From Histomonas meleagridis (lineage: Eukaryota > Parabasalia > Tritrichomonadida > Dientamoebidae): a DNA stretch of 64,000 nt. Positions 43,589-54,601 of this stretch are shown piece by piece (position 1 is the first letter of the stretch; every line of letters starts with the position of its first letter). Location: the NCBI GenBank assembly GCA_020186115.1, contig WSYJ01000138.1:372001-436000 (forward strand), in the 5' to 3' direction. The position numbers were made by a program, and so were the translations under genes. A model generated the notes under the pieces. It made no database searches. It saw only the letters and a list, made by a program, of their open reading frames with translations, and was not told where the DNA came from.

Positions 43589-45544
43589 ATGCTCCAAGCA
43601 GTTCAATCATCAAAAGTTTGGTTTAAATCAGAAGCTGTTCTTGCGCATGATGATAGGCCTGTTCAATTAAGTGTTCATCTTTATGATTATTCCATTGCAT
43701 CTTCTTTTTTATATATTGAAGATGCACCTAATTCATTTTGTTTTATTCCCATTACCACAGAGCTAATTCCTACATTTTCATATCCTAACCGAACATTTAC
43801 ACTTCAATTTGCGCGCTATGGTAACATTTCTCTTACTTTCAAGTTCAAAGATTTAATAGACATTGAACAAATGGTTTCTCATTTTGGCAAAACTTCATTA
43901 CTTATCAATACATATGAAGATCAATTTACAGCAGAGAATATATCATATCTTCGCAAATTAAAAGGTAACTCCGATATACCCAATCCACCCAAAGGGGAAC
44001 CATTAGGTGACAGTACAGCATTACTTCCTTTATCATATAACTCTTCGTGTCGTGACATCTGGGAGAAACGCGTCATTTCACAAAACAGCCAATTTTACAT
44101 CGATGAAGTTCCCCTCACATTCAATTTTCTGACGTGGAATGTTGCAAGTAACGAAGCTAACGATAGCGTTTTAACAGACTTAACTAAAGTATTTTATACG
44201 CCTTCGAGTGCGTCAGACATTGTCATTATTGCATTGCAAGAAATTGACATGTCATTTAAATCAGTTGTCACTGGAAACAGTTCAGTCACTGAGCTATGGA
44301 CCAAATATATCTTAAAAGCGCAACATATCGCAAGTAATGATTCGTATGAAATCATTGCATATGATTCCATGGGCGGTGTTTATTGTTGTGTTTTAGTCCG
44401 TAAAGGATTAAATCCTCCAGTTAAAGAATCGTCGATACAAACCAAAAAACTTGGCGCTAATGGAATGTTAGCCAACAAAGCTGCTGTGTATTTCCGTATG
44501 ACTATTGGCGAGACATCATTTGTAATCATTAGTTGTCATTTAGCTCCGCATGATCAAAATTGGGAACAACGTAACACACAATGGCATGAAATCATTTCGT
44601 ATGAAATGAACTCCGATTACATTATCTTTATGGGCGATTTGAATTATCGAATTGCGCTTACATATGATGAAGTTCTTGATAAGATTAATGCGAATAGTTT
44701 AGATGAGTTATATGAGAAAGATCAATTACATATTACACAACAAAGTGATATAATAATAAATGAATTTAAAGAGCCAAAAATCATATTTAATCCGACATTT
44801 AAATATGATTTAAATAGTAACGTATATGATACATCACCAAAACATAGAATACCATCATGGACTGATCGAATATTAATACGTACGTCACCAAAACGTTTAC
44901 ATGTTGGTCTTAAAGACGTATTAATATTCGAAACAGACGCCGCACATCATTTCATGTCCAACACCGGACTATTCGTCACTGATAATTATGCGCCAATGAC
45001 ATTTTTGGACTTAAATAATTATCCGTATGAACCGAAATGTTTATATTATCGAAGTTTGAAGTCGACATTTAGTGATCATCGACCTGTTCAAGCATGTTAT
45101 CGATTTGGGATTCCGATTATTAATGAGGAAAGGAAAAATGAACTTATGAAAATCATTGATTATAAGTTCGACGAGTTACGATTATTAACTATACCTTCGT
45201 TTAACGTGAGCGTGAATTGTTTGGATAGTTCGATATCGGAACAACAAGAAATTGTCATCAGAAATAATTCATTGGTTTGGGTGATTTGGAAAGTGAAAAA
45301 AGATTCGATTCCAAAGAATTTATACATTGCACCAATCGAAGGAATGTTAATGGTGAAAGAAGAAACAAAAATTTTTATAAGATTTAATTCGCCTTTAAGA
45401 GAAATGACTAAATTAATCATTACAGCACAAAGAGGAAAATCAATGTCAATACAATTGCTGCCGAAGAATTGGGGAATGAAAGTAAATAACGAGTGCAATA
45501 CGGATTTAGAGGACTTGCATAACCCGTTTGGGGACAGTGTGTAA
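43589..45544 (+). CDS. Inositol polyphosphate 5-phosphatase, OCRL/INPP5B-like
   Basis: The product has 651 residues. Residues about 1-115 may form a PH-like domain. The IPPc catalytic domain spans about 170-500 with the family motifs FLTWNVASNEA, IIALQEIDMS, GGVYCCVLVRK, ISCHLAPHDQNWEQRN, FMGDLNYRI, PSWTDRIL and FSDHRPVQA. All the catalytic residues that can be located are present. The last ~130 residues are beta-rich and fit the ASH domain of OCRL (SEQQEIVIRNNSLVWVIWKV). The RhoGAP domain of animal OCRL is missing. The enzyme removes the 5-phosphate from PI(4,5)P2 and PI(3,4,5)P3 in endocytic and Golgi traffic. Confidence 0.92.
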   Translation: MLQAVQSSKVWFKSEAVLAHDDRPVQLSVHLYDYSIASSFLYIEDAPNSFCFIPITTELIPTFSYPNRTFTLQFARYGNISLTFKFKDLIDIEQMVSHFGKTSLLINTYEDQFTAENISYLRKLKGNSDIPNPPKGEPLGDSTALLPLSYNSSCRDIWEKRVISQNSQFYIDEVPLTFNFLTWNVASNEANDSVLTDLTKVFYTPSSASDIVIIALQEIDMSFKSVVTGNSSVTELWTKYILKAQHIASNDSYEIIAYDSMGGVYCCVLVRKGLNPPVKESSIQTKKLGANGMLANKAAVYFRMTIGETSFVIISCHLAPHDQNWEQRNTQWHEIISYEMNSDYIIFMGDLNYRIALTYDEVLDKINANSLDELYEKDQLHITQQSDIIINEFKEPKIIFNPTFKYDLNSNVYDTSPKHRIPSWTDRILIRTSPKRLHVGLKDVLIFETDAAHHFMSNTGLFVTDNYAPMTFLDLNNYPYEPKCLYYRSLKSTFSDHRPVQACYRFGIPIINEERKNELMKIIDYKFDELRLLTIPSFNVSVNCLDSSISEQQEIVIRNNSLVWVIWKVKKDSIPKNLYIAPIEGMLMVKEETKIFIRFNSPLREMTKLIITAQRGKSMSIQLLPKNWGMKVNNECNTDLEDLHNPFGDSV

Positions 45545-45664
45545 CATAAAAATATGTTTGTAAAATTAATAAAAAAATTTACGGTATTTTAACTTAAAAT
45601 ATTTTCATGCGCAATCACAAGACTCCAATTTATCAATCTGGATTGGAGGTATTAATTCTTTGAA

Positions 45665-46629
45665 ATGAGTCAACCAATCAGAGGTTTCACTCAACATATG
45701 GAAGATTTAGAGAATAATAGAGGAATAGTTTTGATTATAAATGTTTCCCATATAACTCAATATGATGATCTCAGTGAGACACATAAATGTCTCGGGTGGC
45801 ACCTGTTTGCTTTCTTTAAACCCCCAAAGAGTTCAATTTGCATATTGTATACAAGAAAAATAATTTATTCAATTCATCAAGAAGGTACAATTGATCGAAT
45901 GAATTATACTTTCAATATTGAACCTCTTTTCCTATTCAAAATTCCTGGAATTATTTGCTCATATAAGTTTCTACAAATTAGCAATATATTGAGGAGTCAA
46001 TGATCACCTCATTTTTTATTCATGAGTTTTTCTTCATCATTTGTTGAATTAGCCAATTGTATTTCATGCAAATAAACCCAAAGAAGAGTAATCACCAAAA
46101 ATTATTGAACGCACGAATCACAAGAATTATTATTGTAGTTGAACCATTTACTGATGGTGCGGTTCATTATTTAAATAGCAGGATTTCAATTTTTCTTCCA
46201 GCAAGTATTTCTCCAGCAGGTGCTTCTCATGTAAACATTTGGGTGTTAAAAGTTGTGAAATATCTCCTTATAAAAGACATTATAATAAAGATCTAAAAAT
46301 TGAATGTGAAATTATGAACCCAATGACAGTTGATGAACTTTTAAGTAGAACAAGTTAACTTCAATGGGGAAAGGATGATTATGATCTGCTTTTTCATAAT
46401 TGTCAATTCGTAGAGAAATGTATCGATATTCTTGGCGCATATCGCACTGAATTTGCAACTAGGACACATTCCTTTTAGAATTCTTAACAGTTTGGAAAAA
46501 AATGAAGGAACTGCAGTTCCTGGTGATAATGTGTTTCATGGTTTAGAGAAGATTCCATTAATAGGTACAGCTGTTGGCGTGTTCGCTACCACAGTCACAG
46601 GCATAGTTAAGGCGGTGTCAACCAATTAA
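45665..46629 (+). pseudogene. Broken gene with NlpC/LRAT-like HNCQ motif
   Basis: Fragments in different frames succeed each other on the same strand: 45665-46003 (RGIVLIINVSHITQYDD ... EGTIDRMNY), about 46057-46296 (HYLNSRISIFLPAS), about 46279-46478 (DYDLLFHNCQFVEKCIDILG, with an in-frame TAA near 46356) and 46432-46629 (EKIPLIGTAVGVFATTVTGI). The piece with HNCQ looks like the Asn-Cys catalytic helix of LRAT/NlpC-P60 or PPPDE hydrolases, and the last piece like a hydrophobic C-terminal anchor. Stops and shifts make it a pseudogene. Confidence 0.6.
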
Positions 46630-46739
46630 AATAAAAGGTCGTTTTAAATCATAAAATTAATCTTTTTCATTTTCCTCTAAATTAAATTTCATTAAATTAA
46701 AATAAATTATTAAGATGATTTATCTTAATCTAAATTTAG

Positions 46740-46741
<2 letters not shown>

Positions 46742-46812
<71 letters not shown>
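46742..46812. repeat. (TA)n dinucleotide run
   Basis: About 71 bp of uninterrupted alternating TA, the longest dinucleotide run in the window. Confidence 0.9.
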
Positions 46813-46815
<3 letters not shown>

Positions 46816-47011
46816 AATATTTGAAATAATGCTTAAAAATTTCAAACAAACCCCTCCTTTTATAAACTTGGAAATATAAACAATTTTTTATTGGTACAGC
46901 TGTTTGCATTTATTTTGTAGATGTGCCACTTTTCGGATATTTACTTTTGTAAAGCAAGCCAAACAAAAAGCAAACGATATATTAAACGAGACTTGCGATA
47001 TCCACCCATCG

Positions 47012-48215
47012 TATATAGCGATCATCCTACAATCTTTATATCATAAATATATAATATATATATACATAGTTGCATCTATGATTAATATGAATCTAAGAAT
47101 TATATTTTGATTAGCACGAGATAAATTTATTCTTTCATTCCAAAAAGTGACAAAAATCGATTTTTGCATGGTTTATGTTGAACGATAGCAGCAACGATAA
47201 GTGACGATGATGGTAAATATTATCAAAATTTTACCCTTTCTCGAAAAGATACGTTATTTACTTACATCATTGTAATTTGTCAACGGCCAAATTAAATGAT
47301 TTATGGTTTGTTAAAAAATAAAAATATTGATATTTTATCATAGAATCGTGATTTGTTATTTATTCCAAATAATTATATGGAATCTTGATTTTTTTAAATT
47401 TATGAATTTATTGAAAAAATGAATGATGTGGTAATTTTCGTAATACCTTAATGATGTACTTATTTAACCTGATTAATAATTAATAATCAATAAAATAGTT
47501 TCTGTATAGATCCTTTTTTGAAATATCTTGGTACAAACGATATATTTTTTTTCTGAACAAAACGATTCTTGATCATTTTATTTATTTGATGATTTATTTT
47601 TATTTTATTTATTTTTATTTTCCTACTGCAAAATATTCAATTTTATTGAATAAAGGCTATGCTGAACTATACCCCCGGAAAAAATACGTTATTTACGATA
47701 GAGTACGATAGACATTTTATGATAAAAATGATCGTTCGAAAAAATTTTAAAGAAATGATTTTTGGCGTTGTAAAATTTCGTATTCAATATAGTTCAGTCT
47801 ACCCTGAATAAATATCGATACAAATGAAATTTGCAAATTATCTTTAAAATACAGACTTGAGATACATTTATCGATTCCTTTTATCTCATATTACCCATGT
47901 GCTTTCAAATTTCAAATATTACATTTTTCGAAATATCCGACAATATATGTAATGATGTTGATCTCTCTATTTTTCAGAATATGATTCAATACCACAGTTT
48001 CTTGAGCAAGCTTCATTCTAAAATTGTTTTTGATAACGATACGAGATGATTGAGTGATTTTTATACGTCTACTCATTCAAATTTGACTTCGAACCGCTTG
48101 AACATGTAAAATGATATATCGCGATCATCCTACGATCTTGATATTATGGATATATAATATATAAATACATAGTTGAATCTATGATTAATAATAAACTAAG
48201 AATAATATCTTAATT
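47012..48215. repeat. Direct repeat pair of about 100 bp bounding a 1 kb AT-rich segment
   Basis: 47012-47112 and 48114-48215 are similar over about 100 bp (GCGATCATCCTAC, then TATATAATATATA, ACATAGTTG, ATCTATGATTAATA). The segment between also holds two copies of ATACGTTATTTAC (about 47249 and 47684) and an imperfect inverted pair around GCTGAACTATACCC (about 47660) and ATATAGTTCAGTCTACC (about 47796). No coding frame was recognised inside. It may be a decayed mobile element, but target duplications and ends are not clear. The whole gap from 46630 to 48634 has no gene. Confidence 0.6.
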
Positions 48216-48634
48216 TATTAAGAAATAAAAAATTCAGAAATTATTTGGGAAATGATGAAATATCATTTATTTTATTTAATTATATATCTTGATATTAAAT
48301 TCTTTTCAATTCTATCGAAAATATTAATAAACTCAAAAAATTTCAAATACATTTGTGGCATATTCATGTAATTGTCGTGTATATAAGTTATTTCCAATAT
48401 GTGAATGCACATTGGGGCATATATTACCTATTAACCTAATTCAAATTTAAGTATTCCAAATAAAATTAAAGATGTGAATGGATTTCATCATGAAGTTCAT
48501 TCTATGTTTTTATTTATTATAATTTTATATAAAAATTCATATTACATGTCCATTAAAATTTTTTCCAGTGTTATTAATTGCATTGTAATGAGCACATCAA
48601 AGATAAATTCCTTTCCAGACTTAATTGCACATAA

Positions 48635-50720
48635 ATAATTTATAACATAAATACAAACAATCTTGATACATCTGTTTCTTCATTACGCAAATTTTATGAT
48701 AATTCACGAACGTATTCATTCAACTTGATCATCTGCCGTTTCATTTACACTTTGTTTGTAACAAGACTGAAAAATATAGATATAATTATTGAGTTTTTGA
48801 ATTTAATTGAACGAGATGAAAATAAAAATCAAGTTTCAATAATTGACATTTTTTCTCAATTCCTTCGGAAAAATAACTCACAAGAATCTAATTATCTTAT
48901 CGGAAAGTTGATAGAAAAAGGTTTAATTAACTCACCGATTACTATAAATGTGAAAAATTTATTTTTTTCACATTTTAAAGCACATTTCGTTTTAAACCAT
49001 CGTTATCAATTTTCTGAATATTTCTCCGAAAACCTTGAAAAACTTAAAGCGAATAATTGGGAACTTCATCAGAAATATGTTAAAGAAGGAATAAATCAGA
49101 ATGAAATATCGAAAATCATTCGAAATGATGAAATCGAAAAACTTCAAGAAATATCATCAGAAACAAACTTCGATTTTAATCAAACAATTCCAAAATCACT
49201 TTATGAAAGATATTCATTTATTAATCATAAAAATGTTACATTAATTGATTATGCAGCATTTTTTTTCAATTAAATGTTTTAAATATTTACTTATGAATGG
49301 AGCAAAATTAGACAATACAGGTAAATATGCAGTTGCAGGTGGAAATGAAGAAATAATTCATTTATGTGAACAAAATCATTCAACATTTGAAGATGCATAT
49401 GAAACAGCAATAGAATTTCATCGAAATGATATCTTTAAATATTTTTATGATAATAAGTTAAAAGAAATTAAGAATTTAGAAGAATTAGGAACAAAATGTG
49501 TTTTACATGATAATTATGAACTTTTATCATTTTTACTTAAAGAAGGAATGAAAATAAATGAAAATATTCTCATTGCTTCAATTATAACAGGGAATTTATA
49601 TATTACTCAATATTTTCTCGAAAGTAATCATATTCCTATTGATTTTTTGAAAATTTCGGGTTTTTCTGGAAATGTGGAACTTTATAACTATTTAATTAAC
49701 AATAGATACATTGATTTTAGCAAGATTGTTTGCTTATTTCATTAGATTTTTATTCAAATATTTTATTGTTTCACAAAAATTTTTAAATTTTTTTTTGAAT
49801 ATTTTTAGCACTAACAAATGCTTCAAAAAATGGTTATACAGAAATAGTTAAATTACTTCTTGAAAAAGAAGGAATTAATATTAATGCTAAAAATAAAATT
49901 TATTTTAATAATTTGATATTTCAAAATAATATTTGGAAATTATTTAAATTATTTAGTACAGCACTTATGTTAGCATCTTGGAATGGTCATACAGAAATAG
50001 TTAAATTACTAAATGAAAAAGAAGGAATTAATATTAATGCTAAAAATAAAATTTATTTTAATAATTTGATATTTCAAAATAATATTTGGAAATTATTTAA
50101 ATTATTTGAAACAGCACTTATGTTAGCATCTTGGAATGGTCATACAGAAATAGTTAAATTACTTCTTGAACAAGAAGGAATTGATATTAATGCTAAAAAT
50201 AAAATTTATTTTAAAAATTTTGGATTTCAAAATAATATTTGGAAATTATTTAAATTTTTTAAAACAGTACTTATTAAAGCATCTGAAAATGATAAAATAG
50301 AAATCGTTAAATTACTTCTTGAACAAGAAGGAATTGATATTAATGATGAAGATATTTATTCGTTTTATTTGATATTTATTTTAATAATTTTCTATTTCAA
50401 AATAATATTTGAAAATTATTTAAATTATTTGAAACAGCACTTATTAAAGCATCTTTAAATGGTTATACAGAAATAGTTAAATTACTTCTTGAGCAAAAAG
50501 GAATTGATATAAATGCTAAAGATATTTATTTGTTTTATTTAAAATATTTTGAAAAAATATGAAATTTCATATAAACATTTGGAATTACTTATAAACATAT
50601 AAAACAGCGCTTATGATAGCATCAGAAAAGAAAAGTGCAGAAATTATTCGATTATTTGCAGACAAAATTCAACATCATAAATGTGACGACATAATAAAAT
50701 TAAAAGATTCACAAGGATAA
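48635..50720 (+). pseudogene. DUF3447 ankyrin-repeat gene C, truncated and frameshifted
   Basis: Homology to genes A and B begins near 48662 (SLRKFYDNSRTYSFN) but no in-frame ATG exists between the stop at 48632 and the conserved core. The core is clear (KANNWELHQKYVKEG, EISKIIRNDEIEKLQEIS, YAVAGGNEEIIHLCEQNH). At about 49260 a run of eight T, where homologues read seven, puts the frame out of step; the other frame continues with KCFKYLLMNGAKLDN. Six inserts separate the ankyrin units from 49746 on, three of them in frame. The end is TAA at 50718-50720. Either a pseudogene or a gene with sequence errors plus an unseen first exon. Confidence 0.65.
49746..50606 (+). repeat. Periodic ankyrin-repeat/insert array, gene C
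   Basis: Six inserts at the fixed position of the repeat. The second to fourth (about 49890-49960, 50040-50110, 50195-50260) are nearly identical, have a length divisible by three and no stop, so the frame reads through them as a Phe/Leu/Asn-rich linker (KIYFNNLIFQNN, then WKLFKLF). The others shift frame. Confidence 0.75.
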
Positions 50721-51129
50721 AAGAGGAAATATTTAAATATTGAAATAAACATTTCCTAAATTCATTTTGTTTTCATATATTATTATTAACGCATTAAATT
50801 TGATAAATAGAATATTTTATATCATATTTCATTTTATGATTTTCATATATTTTGTTGATAATTTTTGTGAAAAAAATGATGAAAAATTCATAACATCCAA
50901 AAATTAATTATTATTCATAGTATTATTTACTCTTAAAGTTTAATGGAAATCTATTAGGTACACCTTATTATTTTTAGTCCCATAATACAAAATATTTGTG
51001 AGAAATCGTATTTATCTAAATAAATAAAGATTATTATTTCAAAAATATTTTAAATTTAAGATTTTTATTAATAAATCGAATATTTTTATATTAATTTAAA
51101 TCTTTATAAAATAATTTTTCATTTATTTT

Positions 51130-51310
51130 TAAAAATATACAAGAAGGAATTGATATTATGACAGAAGATGTTAAATTAACATGAATAATATTTATCTAAA
51201 TTGTTTAAAACTCAAAAATAATATTTGGAAATTATTAAATTTATTTGAAACTGCACTTATGTTGGAATCAAAAAATTCTCATGTAGAAATTAAATTAATT
51301 AATTGTAAAA
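51130..51310 (+). pseudogene. Relic of an ankyrin unit with its insert
   Basis: CAAGAAGGAATTGATATTAT starts a piece that continues with an insert-like segment (AATAATATTTGGAAATTATT) and GAAACTGCACTTATG, then breaks. It lies 400 bp after gene C and is probably a detached end of it. The rest of 50721-51912 is AT-rich without a gene. Confidence 0.6.
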
Positions 51311-51912
51311 AATTGCCAAATGTACGTTGTTAAAACATTATCAGATAACATTTTATTAAAAAATGTGAGAAAAAGCTCAATCAAAGAAAAAAATAGATTT
51401 CTTTAAAGTGTAAATTTTCGTGAAAAGGTGTTGGTCTTTAAAAACATAAATATGATTTAAAAGTATAAACTGGTTGCAAAAAAAAATCAGTGCCTTTGAA
51501 TAAAAATAACTTACAAATATGATATTTCAGTTAAAAAAAGATTTTGGCAAACTCATAAAAATAAATCAACTCAGATACTTCTGATTTTTTACCAATCGGA
51601 GAAAACACAAAAGAAACTTGATTTAATCCGTGTGAGTATGCTTTAATTAGTTTCATTTCAGCTGTTATAGTTGTTGAATCTACTTGTAATATATTTGATA
51701 TTATTTGAATTTTCGAAAAAATAATAGGGAAAGGATGAATAATTGCAAAGAAGAAATAATGATGATCAACCAGCTTATTTTTGTGAAATAATTAATGCAA
51801 AAAGAGTTAGTGATTCAAAGTTCATTTTTAATGGTGTCAGGTTAAGGAAAAACGCCACTTTTCGGTTTTATTCAAATGGGCAGGTTGGAATTTGAATTTT
51901 GTTCATTCTTCA

Positions 51913-52650
51913 ATGATGAATTGGAAAAGCATCATGGTTCAAATTTACTACAACCCTGTCACACGGGTTATTTATAAGCAAACATTTTTCTCACATTCTG
52001 TTCCTTTTTGGCCAATCGTATACGGATTTTGGATATTTTATATCATTCAAAAGTCAGTAATCGGTTCATATATAAGCCTCTTTCACAAACTAATTCTAGC
52101 ATTTTTCATGTCGTTGGGAAATGATGGTTTTATATATTTCTTTCCACCTCAAGATTTAGATGTAGAAATATCTTTCTTCGATGAATTTAAATTTTATGCT
52201 AGATATACTATCCTCCAACTTGCTGTAGTATTTGCTCTTATCATTGTTTCTCATCATTTATCTTCCAAAATAAATTCATTAATCACAAAATATGCTCTGA
52301 TTCCAGCATGTGCAATTGGGTCTATGTGCAATTGTCGCTTATTTAAGTACGTCGTTTCTTCTTTACAAGGTTTAAACGAAAATGTATTATTGATTGTCGC
52401 ATTAGCGTTAATGCTTTACATCCAAATTATTGATCTAATGTTTAGAACTATAACACATAAACGAACTGCTTCTAAGTTAACAAGCATTGCAACAATGGTA
52501 AAACTTGCAATTGCTGGAGCAGTGGCATTTTCACTTACACGTGAATCTACAGTGTCAGCAATTGTCGGAAAACTTCCAAATACATTTGTATCATATATTA
52601 TGATCTTGGCTGTATTCTTGATTTATTTGTTATCAAGTCTAATAAAATAA
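51913..52650 (+). CDS. Multi-pass membrane protein, unknown
   Basis: The product has 245 residues from the ATG at 51913. TCATTCTTCAATG (about 51903-51915), a 10/13 match to the trichomonad initiator, overlaps the start codon. Five to seven hydrophobic segments are visible (for example FWPIVYGFWIFYII, ILQLAVVFALIIV, VLLIVALALMLYIQII, YIMILAVFLIYLL). A conserved-looking loop FFPPQDLDVE lies near residue 77. I considered the TRIC cation channel family, whose second helix ends in PP, but the other motifs are missing. Not assigned. Confidence 0.6.
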   Translation: MMNWKSIMVQIYYNPVTRVIYKQTFFSHSVPFWPIVYGFWIFYIIQKSVIGSYISLFHKLILAFFMSLGNDGFIYFFPPQDLDVEISFFDEFKFYARYTILQLAVVFALIIVSHHLSSKINSLITKYALIPACAIGSMCNCRLFKYVVSSLQGLNENVLLIVALALMLYIQIIDLMFRTITHKRTASKLTSIATMVKLAIAGAVAFSLTRESTVSAIVGKLPNTFVSYIMILAVFLIYLLSSLIK

Positions 52651-52912
52651 ATTTAAATAAACACAAATTTTTAAACTAAAAAAATGTTTGTGAGATATCT
52701 TTAAAGCAATCAACGTAATCTCTCTTTGAAATCTTTCGATTTTGTTTAATAACAATAACAATGGAATTTAACTAGAAAAAATTTCAAAAACGGGTTTACA
52801 CGCATGATCGATATAAGTTTCTTTTTGACAATTTAAGATCATAAGGTACAAAATTAATTTAATGAAGGAAAAAATATTTTTTAACGTTCTCAAATAACGT
52901 ACTTTCCCCAAG

Positions 52913-54601
52913 ATGGAAAACAGCGCATTCGTAAATTATGGGAATTCAAGAGAAGGGAAAGCTATAGCAGATGCTCTTAAAGAAGAGGGTTATTTTGTTT
53001 ATGCAACCAGAAAGCCAGATCCACAAAAGCTCGATCAACTTCAACCAGATCCACTTTCTGTTGATCAATTTATTGATTCAGACATTAACACCATTGTTGA
53101 AACCATGAAGGTATGTCGTCTCATTATTTATACAATACTTGATACTCCCAAATATGCAGTTCAAGCATTAACAAAACTTAATGAATCACCAGGATTAAAG
53201 AAAGTAATTATTATAATTTCACCAATTCTTACCTGGGCAGGGGAACCCAAAGCCGAAGATTGGCGAAAACGCTGGGCCCATCCCAAATACACAGATCAAC
53301 TTGCAGCTGAACGATTCCTAACCACATCTCTTCAACTTAGAATTTATGTTATGTGTGTTGGGCTTCTTTATGGCGATGGAGAAGATGTTTTATTACCACT
53401 TTTCAGATCAGCATGGCATCTTAAACCTGTTCCTGTTCTTGAGGAAAATCGAAACATCATTCCTATGCTTCATGTACGTGATATGGCGCATGGTGCAGTA
53501 GCCTTATCTCAAACTCGTCCAAATGCTCCAGTCATCATCGCTCATGATGGCTCAGGCATCACACAGCGAGACTTAGTTCGTTCAATAAACAAAGTTTTTG
53601 GTGCTGGTCGTACATATAAAAAGCCCGAAAATGAAGTTCTTGAGCAACTTGGTCGCGAAACCATTGATTGGCTAAAACTTGACATTGACCTCGAAGCCAC
53701 TGAATATAACTCATTAGAGTTTGAACGTCATTGCGAGAATGCCATCGATGACATCCAAATTCTTGTTGATGAGTTTGTCATAAATCGTCTTTTATCACCT
53801 TTAAAGATATTAGCGATTAATATTCCAACAGATCTTCTTCAACAAATCGTAAAATATTATGAAATTGAAGAAGGTACAATTGATCGAATGAATTATGAAG
53901 TTGAATCCTATAAAGGTGAAGAAGTGTTAAGTTTAAAAGAACTCCAAAATAATGATAATAATAATGAAGAAGAAGAAAGAGAAATTCCAATCACAGAGAT
54001 CATGAAATTTGTTCTTACGTATTCGCCATCATTTAAAAATCATGGATTTGTAATAACAAATGATTTAATTCCAAATGATATCGAAGAAAAAGAGAAATTA
54101 TTTATTAATGAAGATGAGCCAACGATTTTTATGCCGAAATATGTTATAACTTCCGCAAAGAAATTTGGAGAAATGGAAAAATGGTTCATATCAAAAGGTT
54201 CACATTGCGCAACAATTCGATCTCTTGATGACGCACAAAAATTCTTCGGGTTACCAAGAAACTTCACGAGAAATGTGAAAATTTTGGAGAAAAGAAAAGT
54301 TTTGGAACAAATCGAAAGAGAAAAAGAAGAAGAAGAACGAAAAAGAATAAAAATACAAAAGGAAGAAGAAGAAAAAAGAAAACAAGAAATGATAAAAAGA
54401 GATCAGAAAATATTAAAAGAAGTTGATGAGGAACTCGATTCAATGAAAGAGGTAAGAGAAATGCCGGCAAGAGAATTCTTGATGAAATACGTGGTGCCAA
54501 TGTTTATCAAACCTTTGGAGCAGATTAATGAAGCAAGGCCAGATGAACCATTGAGGTTCTTAATCACGCACTTTGAAAAGGAAGCAGAAAAATCAGATTA
54601 A
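52913..54601 (+). CDS. Adenylate kinase 7-like protein with degenerate kinase domain and Dpy-30 motif
   Basis: The product has 562 residues. Residues 1-270 form a Rossmann NAD-binding-like domain (FVNYGNSREGKAIADALKEEG) with WAHPKYTDQLAAERFL and MLHVRDMAHG, as at the N-terminus of AK7. The following adenylate kinase part is reduced: LSPLKILAINIPTDLLQQIV stands where the P-loop GPPxxGKS should be, and NHGFVITNDLIPND stands for the NxGYVLDGFPK block. A charged coiled coil is at about 460-510. The Dpy-30 motif closes the protein (MPAREFLMKYVVPMFIKPLE). AK7 is an axonemal protein in ciliated cells, so a flagellar role is likely; adenylate kinase activity is unlikely. Confidence 0.75.
   Translation: MENSAFVNYGNSREGKAIADALKEEGYFVYATRKPDPQKLDQLQPDPLSVDQFIDSDINTIVETMKVCRLIIYTILDTPKYAVQALTKLNESPGLKKVIIIISPILTWAGEPKAEDWRKRWAHPKYTDQLAAERFLTTSLQLRIYVMCVGLLYGDGEDVLLPLFRSAWHLKPVPVLEENRNIIPMLHVRDMAHGAVALSQTRPNAPVIIAHDGSGITQRDLVRSINKVFGAGRTYKKPENEVLEQLGRETIDWLKLDIDLEATEYNSLEFERHCENAIDDIQILVDEFVINRLLSPLKILAINIPTDLLQQIVKYYEIEEGTIDRMNYEVESYKGEEVLSLKELQNNDNNNEEEEREIPITEIMKFVLTYSPSFKNHGFVITNDLIPNDIEEKEKLFINEDEPTIFMPKYVITSAKKFGEMEKWFISKGSHCATIRSLDDAQKFFGLPRNFTRNVKILEKRKVLEQIEREKEEEERKRIKIQKEEEEKRKQEMIKRDQKILKEVDEELDSMKEVREMPAREFLMKYVVPMFIKPLEQINEARPDEPLRFLITHFEKEAEKSD

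Noticed and set aside
47012-48215. LTR retrotransposon
   Set aside because: The repeats are only about 100 bp and diverged, and no gag, reverse transcriptase or integrase sequence lies between them.
53110-53120. GTATGT inside the AK7-like gene (and at about 35333 in gene B)
   Set aside because: Both lie in well-conserved coding sequence (KVCRLII, KVCHKGH) and no CTAAC...AG follows at a suitable distance.
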